A stretch of 64,000 nt of DNA from Branchiostoma floridae (Eukaryota > Chordata > Leptocardii > Amphioxiformes > Branchiostomatidae). This document shows positions 56,887-64,000 of the stretch, one piece after another. The notes beneath the pieces were generated by a model, which saw nothing but the letters and a program-made list of their open reading frames with translations, was not told where the DNA came from and ran no database searches. The DNA lies in NCBI RefSeq assembly GCF_000003815.2, contig NC_049981.1, positions 20,492,646-20,556,645 of the forward strand. The letters are read 5' to 3'. The translations under genes and the position numbers were made by a program. Position 1 is the stretch's first letter. Each line of letters opens with the position of its first letter.

Positions 56887-59640
56887 ATGGCTTCTTTCCG
56901 TACGCGAGTGTTCCGCGCTTTGCCTTTGGTTGTTTTCGTGTGGCTGGCCGCCATGGTCGGGCTGGGTCTGCCGTTGTCTTGCCCAGACCGGTGCAATTGT
57001 GAGCCGGAGGCGGCAGATTGTAGCGGCAAGGGTCTCACCGGAATCCCCGAGGGCTTCGCAGAGTCCACACAGACCGTGTAAGTACATTCTACCGGACATT
57101 TCTTCATTTCAATTGTAGTTATCAGTCAACTTCTGTTGTTATTGTTCCTCTTTTGTTATTTTCTGAGTCCTATAAGCACCTGTATTCTAGATGCAACGTA
57201 ATGTGAATAAATAATAGATAAAATTAACAGATCTCCAAAGTAGCGAGACATTGTGGTGAACCTTTTCTTCTTATAATTTCTGCAACTCATATAATTCACA
57301 GTCAGAAAATGTGTAATGTCATAAGTTGGGAAATTTTTCAAGATTATTTGCTGATCTGCTAATTTTGGTCGTTAGCCCCCGGCCATTAGACATTGCATTC
57401 GTTTTTTTAGAAGAATCATTATCGAAAGTCGGCCAAAATAATTCACGGCTTCATCTAATCTGTCAAAATTCATATCCAACCAATGTTTTACTATAAAACA
57501 AAAAGCTAAGAAGAACGACTGGTAAGGATGTTGGGGTGGGGTCAAATGCAGGCCGGAAGTGTTGTAACAGAATGGCCAAAAAGGCTCACAGACAAAGACA
57601 AAAACTACGTGTTGAAAATACACGAACGAAATTAGCACTCACATAGCCCAAAATCCTTCTCGCCATTGGTTGTGGGTTAGTTCGTGAATGGAATACCCCA
57701 TCTTTGCCCAAAAGGAAAAATAATTCAGTTTTGGGGTCAGACATACATGTTCAGGTATTATTGCAATGACTATTGCATGTATTGCATGTGTTTGCCCATA
57801 AGGTATTTTGTAAGTCAACATTGTTCCAACACAAAGATATGAGTCCAGTCGTCTGGCCTTTATCTGTTTCAGAATAAAGTTGAAATTGTTCATATGTCCT
57901 GTTTTATTTCGTTGCCTATTGGATGATGGCGGAAACAGAGGCATGATTAAAAGCGTAGTTTGACGCGTTGCCGTTGCCAGACAAAACAACAACCCAAGGA
58001 CATGAATCATGCGTGCTAGGAGTTATGGCTGATGAGTCATTTTTGAACACCCACTGAAGATTGAGTTGGGAACTGTTTCTACTTGAGAACATCGCATTGA
58101 TGCCCTCCGGTGTTTCTAACGTTAAATCCACCGGGAGAGGTCGACGCATCCATAAAACATGTAACCCGGCAGTTCTGCAGACTAATCTTTACGCTAAATT
58201 TGACGACAATCGTACATGTTTGGAATGGACCACTAGGGATCGTGAGGGGTAGGTAAGATACGGTACATTGGCGGGGAAGTGACAAATGTAGGACGCGCAG
58301 TGTATACTATACTTCACAACAAGGGATGTGTTCGCGCCCAGCTTGTTTCTCAGGATCATTTCCGATACTCGCGTAGAAATGAGGATGTTAGTAAAGGATT
58401 GACATAAAACCCTACGTCATTGCAAGCCTAGAGCTCACCACGCCCAAGCACGTGATGAAATTCTTGCTTGTCACGTCAATGAAGGTCAGACATCCAGATG
58501 ATAAGATACGTCATATAGCCATTTGCTTGTCAGTCTATGAGGACTTTGAGACTTTATTTAAGGGTCAGATGGATATCCGTAATCCGTATTTATCTTTACG
58601 AGAAATATGATGTAGAGTGCAACTGATATTAAAGGGCAAGAGGTGCCACCCTCTTTAGGGTTTCAAACAACATTTGCTTCGACTTTGATGTGTAGGAATG
58701 AATTCGACATTTTACATGGCTAATGCTAGGGACACATTTCCAACCCGGGGCCTTGGCGAACGAAAAAAAAAAACAACAACGTTTAATGACTTAAAAGGCA
58801 AAAAAAACTGCCAAAACTAACTTGGCGGCATAAATAGTACATACTAGTATTTATTAACATCAACTCAGATTTTTCGTTTCTGACATAACTGGGCCGAGCT
58901 CCGGTTTGGAAATCTGCATAGCATCAGGGAGGGGCGGCTGCATCAACGTTCATTTTTTAGGGTGGGGGTGGGGGCATTAGCCCTGATTGGCGATTTCAAC
59001 ATGGACCATGGGCAATAGGCCTCGGAATTGTTGTTGTTGTTGTTTTGCAACAAAGAGGAAATACAGTACAGTGGTGCCACAATCAACGAAACTGGCACTC
59101 AAGCCAATTCAAAGGCACCGATCCAATGGCACCCCGCTGCGCTCATAAAAGGCCCCCGTCAGCCCTTCCGGTCATCCTTAGAGCAGAGCTAACCCTCCTT
59201 ACGCTGTGATCCCGAGTACATGTACTTCATTTAGAGCCACACTCGTAACATCATCCAGGTAGTATAAAAGCATGGGAGATTCGAGAACAATTCCTTGGCC
59301 TACCGCCTATGCATGGACAAGACACCAAGCGCACAAAAACGATCTCCTGGCATTAGAGAACCTTGCCTATATTGAAAATCAAGATTTACAATGTCGTTCT
59401 TTTTCAGCTACTTATCCGGTGTCTTAGATTCTTGAAATAAGTGGATTGTTATGCGTTCACACAGGGACCTGTCCCGTAACAAGATCAGCCGCATACGGAA
59501 AGGGAACTTCATGGGGATGGATCACCTTGTGTCCATGTATGTATAAAGTATACCTGGCTTATACTCATAATATAAACACACTTTAACTCGCACATACACA
59601 AACCCACATAAACCCACACAGATAGACTCACACACATAGA

Positions 59641-59730
<90 letters not shown>

Positions 59731-62700
59731 CACACACACACACACAACGCACACCGTGACATACGCACAAACATACATACATAAGAACACGTAGTGTAGA
59801 AGAACCTTTTGTAACACTGCAAAAGTAAGAACAATGACAGGGACAGTCGTTAGCGCACACACTGAAAGAAATATGAAGAGTTGCTAAATCTCAGGACAAA
59901 TCTGTTATTTGCTTCTTTCATGTCGTTATTGTAACCTTTGTTATTTAGTCTTATCTTTATCGTCTGTGTTATTACTTTTGCATACTTGTTCGAGGAGAAG
60001 ACCGAGATAAGCAATTGTTACCTTTGTCTCCTGTTCGTTAAATAAATGGGAATAGAAAAAACATATCTCAGGACCAGGAACGTCGCAATGTGCACAGTCA
60101 TCACATACGACCACTGCCTTGTGCTACAAGCAGGTTTTATTTTGGAACGTCTCCTACAAAACAAAAAGGACAAAACATATCTGAAGCCGCACATCTGCTT
60201 GAATATTCAAGTTTTCCACTTCCCTCTCTGCTAGTTCGCTGTCAAAACAGGAACGTCTGATCGCTCTGACATCGAAAGGCACTTTCCAGGGACTGTCCGA
60301 CCTAAGGATGCTGTAAGTGTCTTTTGTGCTGTGCATGCTTGTCAATGATAAAAACACCCTTTGCTTAAGGTTAAGTTATTCTTGAATTTGTCTGTTGCTA
60401 CTTATCGTTTATTCAGATTTCTATGCCGTAAATGAAATGTAACACAAACTTGTTCAAATGACAAAATTTCAGACGATATAAGCAGAGACTAACTCAGAGA
60501 CCATTATTCACAACACACGAAACCTTTGCAATAAATGTATACAACCTTAGGACTGATAATTTTTGCAAAGACTACACCAGAATCAAATACGAAATAGACC
60601 GAAATAGCACAGCAATTTTGTGCAGGATTACTGTAAAGCCTTCAAAAGGATACGCTTCCCAGACAATCTGTAGCAAATAGCCTACATCTATGATTAATGT
60701 CTCTTACTATGTCTGACTATGCAACACTCAGTACTGCCCAGTCCGACTCCTTCGTGTTATTACTTTTACACAGAAATCTGTCTGCCAATAAGCTGAACGA
60801 CATTTCAGTCGGCGTGTTTGACGGCTTGGAGAACCTGCGTACACTGTGAGCATTTCTTCTGTACTTTCTGAGATTCCCTGACACCCTTACTATAAGAGAT
60901 CACTCCTTTTCCTCCCCGCACAACCCCTTGATTGAACGTCCTGTAGAGATACGGACCCCACTGTCGAGTAATTCCGAGTCAGCTCTGGTGTACGGCAGTA
61001 ACAGTTGTAGAAGTGTCGTGTTGTGATGCAGAAGTAAACTGTACTGAGTGCACACAGCTCATAGATAACGGTTGCTGTTGTTGGCGTGCAGGTACCTGAA
61101 TGACAACAGTCTCCGCCATCTGAAGCCTGGCCTGTTCGTGCCGCTCAAGAAGCTACAGGAAATGTTAGTACTAGTATACGCTCGTAACTGTTACAGCTAC
61201 AACGCTTCAACATCAAAATGTTTTTGGCAGCGCTCGTGTGTTCATGTAGCTTAACTGCAGATTGCGCTCAAGTTTCAGACTTTGAAACGGCATGTCAAGA
61301 CGGAATGGATGGATTTTCATGATTTTTGCCATATAGGTAACGTTAAGAAAGATCGACATAATAAAATATAAATCAGGATTCGGTTTGCATAATCAACGAG
61401 GAAATTCTATCTTTCGGTTGTGCTAAATGGCAGGAACTTCATACTCAGTACATTCGAGAGGAGCGTCATTAGATATGTACTACAGTATGAAGATCATGAT
61501 GACCTAATTTGATTAATGTTAAAAATGTATAATAACTTAGTGATTAATGATAACATATGCATACCAGTTTGTTTATCATTTCTATTTTTGCCGTTTGTGC
61601 TTAACTTGTATCATTTCTGCCTTGAGTTCAGTGTTTTCTGTCTATAACACATTAGATCCCTGGAGAACAACCACATGGCCACCCTAACGGAGGACGTCTT
61701 CACCAAGCCGCTCGGAGGTCAACTGCTCATGTAAGACGCTTCTAACAAGCTAACATGGAAACAAACATTGGCATTTCTTAATTGTGCTTGTAACTTGGAA
61801 ACCATGAAAGAAAACTTCTGGAGTCAAATTCGTTTGTATCTTCGTTCTTTGTCTTTTTTTTACTAACAATCTTCAATATGAAAGCAGACCGGTGCCCATA
61901 ACCCCATGTCTGTATCTCTCCCTCCCTCTCTCCCATCCCTCCTTTTTCCATTGGCGCCTTCTCAGTAGTCCGTGTTACACAATTTGTGTTGACCATGAAG
62001 CTTTTAGGGGCATTGCCAGTGTATGGGCTGATGAAAGCGCGATTACTCAGGTTACTTTCTCACCATATTTTCCCACGTTGTTGTCACCTTTCCAGGTTTT
62101 TGAAAGGGAACGAGTGGGTGTGCGACTGCGCCATCAAGTGGCTGCTGTCGCACACTGCAGCTGGCGGGCTGTCCCAGACGGCCTACTGCGTGGAACCTCC
62201 GCAGTTCCGCGGGAAGGAGATGAACAGCCACCTCCATGCCATCGTCAAATGTGGTCAGTACAGGGGAAATTATAGCCTCCAAATAATAACCAGGCTAAAT
62301 TATAACCAGGCTAAATTATAACCAGGCTCCACACGTAGGTGACAAAGGTGCAGAAATTGACCAAATAGACAGATAGCGTGCTAGAGGAGTTAGCTGGCCA
62401 AAAACTACTGTACTGTAGTCTTTGGACGGATAACTCTTCTGGTGTGTTATCTGTCTATTTAAATATTTCCTACTATTTGAAGTGACATGTGGACGCTGGT
62501 AGATGCTAGAGAAATACTGGCGAACATATTATTTCGCGGTAGTGAATATCATAATGGAGCATCCGCGTGAAACTGCAATGTGGTTTACCGTAAAAAAAGA
62601 ATGTTTGCAGTGTTTTTAAGTTCACGTTGAAGAGATCACATTGAGAAACGTGAAACCTTCTCCTTTTACAGTCAGTCATGTTGAATGGTTAAGCCTAAAA

Positions 62701-64000
62701 GGTAGATTTTAATGTGTAACGTTACATGCAGATGCAGTCACGTATTTATTACATTACACACATTCAAGTTCATGGGTATGACTCTGGCAGATACAACCAC
62801 TCAACTGGCTATTTGTAAGGCTAGCGGTCACGAGATTTAGGGGCCACGGGTTCGATTCCTGGCTAGTTGTTGTGTCCTTGGGAAAAACACTTGACCAAGA
62901 CCATGGAGGTCTCTTTTCAACCTCCTTGACAAGACTTATCTCACTCCACCCAGGTGCTATAATAGGTACCTGACTTCAAGTGGACAGTGGTAGGAGTGGG
63001 ATCATCTATGGGGCTGCATTTCCCTTTAGCTTACCTTTATCCTACATTTGTAAATATTTGTTCTCTAGATTCTAGTTTCTTTTCTCTTCTCTCTGACTGC
63101 AGACGAGAACGGGCAGCTGCTCCAGGAAGGCAGCGTGTTTGAGATGTACGACATGCGGCTGGTTCTGGTGTCTGCAGCCGGAGCTGGGATCAGCGTGTTG
63201 GGCGGGGTCCTGTTCTGGGTGCGCCTGCGCAGAAGGTAAGCCTCAGGACAGGCTGATCAAGACCTCACGGTTGTGAAAATGCCTCATCATTTCATTGTTC
63301 CTAGGAAAACAGCCACGATCACCAAAAAATAACCTGTCAGATACTCTGAACAGAGATAATCAAAGTCACGCTTGGAACTGCTCTGTTCCATACATATAAC
63401 GTCACTAGTAATGTGGCCCAGAAGTACAAAGTTATTTTGGTGACGGATCAGTGGCGAGGCTTATGGTATTGTGCTCAGTTTGTTAGGATTATAGGAATAG
63501 TACAGGAATGTGTCCACAGGAATGCTTGAGTCCGCAGTACTGTTCGGCATGTTACTGGTAGTCCACAGGAAAATCTCTACAAGAGTACTATAAATAACCT
63601 CAGGTATTGTGATGGTAGAAAAGGATAATGCAAGCTCCCTCGAGGCATTCGTCCTAGAAACTGGGACAGTCAGTCAGAGGTTCAGACAAAAGTTAGCCTG
63701 GTATCCAGCTGTATTATATAGCTCCCGAGTCTCTTTGTTCTCTCCGCAAATTTTCATTTTCTGTGGCCACTTTCATTTTATGCGTGCATTTCGACACAAC
63801 CACCTGTTACACACCGAAATGAGCAGTAAGATCCTCACGGATACAAAACGGGTTAGTACAGTTACAATAGCAAGGCATGACTGTGTTGTAGTAAGAAATG
63901 TTATATTTATTTTCAATAAGTAACATATATAACACCCGGTTCTGTATTGTAACATCAACATCTTTCTTGTTTTCTGTAGAAAGAAGTCTATGACCCAAAT
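56887..64000 (+). CDS. Leucine-rich-repeat type I membrane protein, 3' end beyond the window
   Basis: Inferred exons: 56887-57077, 59465-59536, 60235-60312, 60774-60845, 61092-61163, 61656-61730, 62096-62253, 63103-63235 and 63980 onward; GT-AG throughout and in frame. A signal peptide (about residues 1-30) precedes an LRR N-terminal cap (CPDRCNCEPEAADCSGKGL). Five leucine-rich repeats follow, each on its own exon of 72, 78 or 75 nt, all with phase-2 borders. Then come an LRR C-terminal cap (WVCDCAIKWLL, with further Cys) and one membrane helix (LVLVSAAGAGISVLGGVLFW) followed by RLRRR. The cytoplasmic part begins with RKKSMTQ and runs off the window, so the family (adhesion, signalling or Toll-like) cannot be told. 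Cell-surface protein; ligand unknown. Confidence 0.85.
57078..59464. other. Intron 1 of the LRR gene
   Basis: About 2.4 kb without a recognisable gene. It contains A-rich runs near 58767 and 58801 and a short GTTGTT run near 59030. Confidence 0.5.
59640..59757. repeat. Compound (CT)n-(CA)n microsatellite
   Basis: An interrupted CT run followed directly by a long CA run within intron 2 of the LRR gene. It creates meaningless Cys/Val open frames on the minus strand. Confidence 0.95.
62797..63040 (+). mobile_element. tRNA-derived SINE, intron 7 of the LRR gene
   Basis: The tRNA-like head has a B box GGTTCGATTCC (62849-62859). The body contains TGTCCTTGGGAAAAACACTT, CTCACTCCACCCAGGTGC and GGTACCTGACTTC, a core seen in SINEs of several deuterostomes and related to the element at 42011-42175. 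Confidence 0.75.

Noticed and set aside
59509-59862. Cys/Val-rich open frames on the minus strand
   Set aside because: They are translations of the CT/CA microsatellite.
63103-64000. Calling the LRR protein a Toll-like receptor
   Set aside because: Only seven residues after the basic stop-transfer region are visible; no TIR domain can be seen within the window.

Overview
The window looks like nuclear DNA of a cephalochordate (amphioxus, Branchiostoma-type). The evidence is animal multi-exon genes with short GT-AG introns, a ferritin with an iron-responsive element, a recognisable B3GALT6, tRNA-derived SINEs, one LINE and several small inverted-repeat elements. This placement is inference from content; no species can be named.

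Layout. (1) 1.2-11.4 kb: four single-exon genes for LAMP-family lysosomal membrane glycoproteins, each with three luminal LAMP domains instead of the usual two. Gene A is on the minus strand and genes B, C and D on the plus strand; D carries a one-base frameshift. The array grew by duplication of a unit of about 2.95 kb that also carries dead fragments of a neighbouring transporter tail and of a LAMP N-terminus. (2) 11.8-17.1 kb: SLC15 (POT family, SLC15A4/PHT1-like) gene 1, minus strand, 8 exons. (3) 19.0-26.0 kb: a four-exon ferritin heavy-chain gene, plus strand, with TATA box, IRE and poly(A) signal; its first intron holds a 5'-truncated antisense LINE that stops about 30 bp before exon 2. 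(4) 26.3-28.7 kb: a repeated block with an unexplained conserved reading frame. (5) 29.3-51.5 kb: three more SLC15 genes. Gene 2 (minus) and gene 3 (plus) are head to head; gene 4 (plus) has a foldback-type element of at least 3.1 kb inside its first coding exon, flanked by a 10-bp target duplication. (6) 53.7-55.3 kb: B3GALT6. (7) 56.9 kb to the end: a leucine-rich-repeat type I membrane protein, truncated by the window edge.

How the genes fit together. LAMP proteins and SLC15A4-type transporters both act at the late endosome/lysosome membrane. The sequence supports this: all LAMP tails end in a YxxL sorting motif and SLC15 gene 1 has an acidic dileucine motif (EEIPLL) near its N-terminus. 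Eight of the eleven genes are therefore plausibly lysosomal, an expanded membrane-glycoprotein plus oligopeptide/histidine-transporter cluster. SLC15 genes 2, 3 and 4 share the same nine-exon structure and intron phases (1,2,1,2,0,1,1,1); gene 1 lacks the fourth intron. Exon coordinates were set by hand from splice consensus, reading frame and comparison between paralogues; each summed coding length is divisible by three.

The most unusual object is the insertion in SLC15 gene 4: about 100-bp terminal inverted repeats, an inverted minisatellite interrupted by a 100-N gap, and a target duplication whose removal restores the paralogous reading frame exactly.
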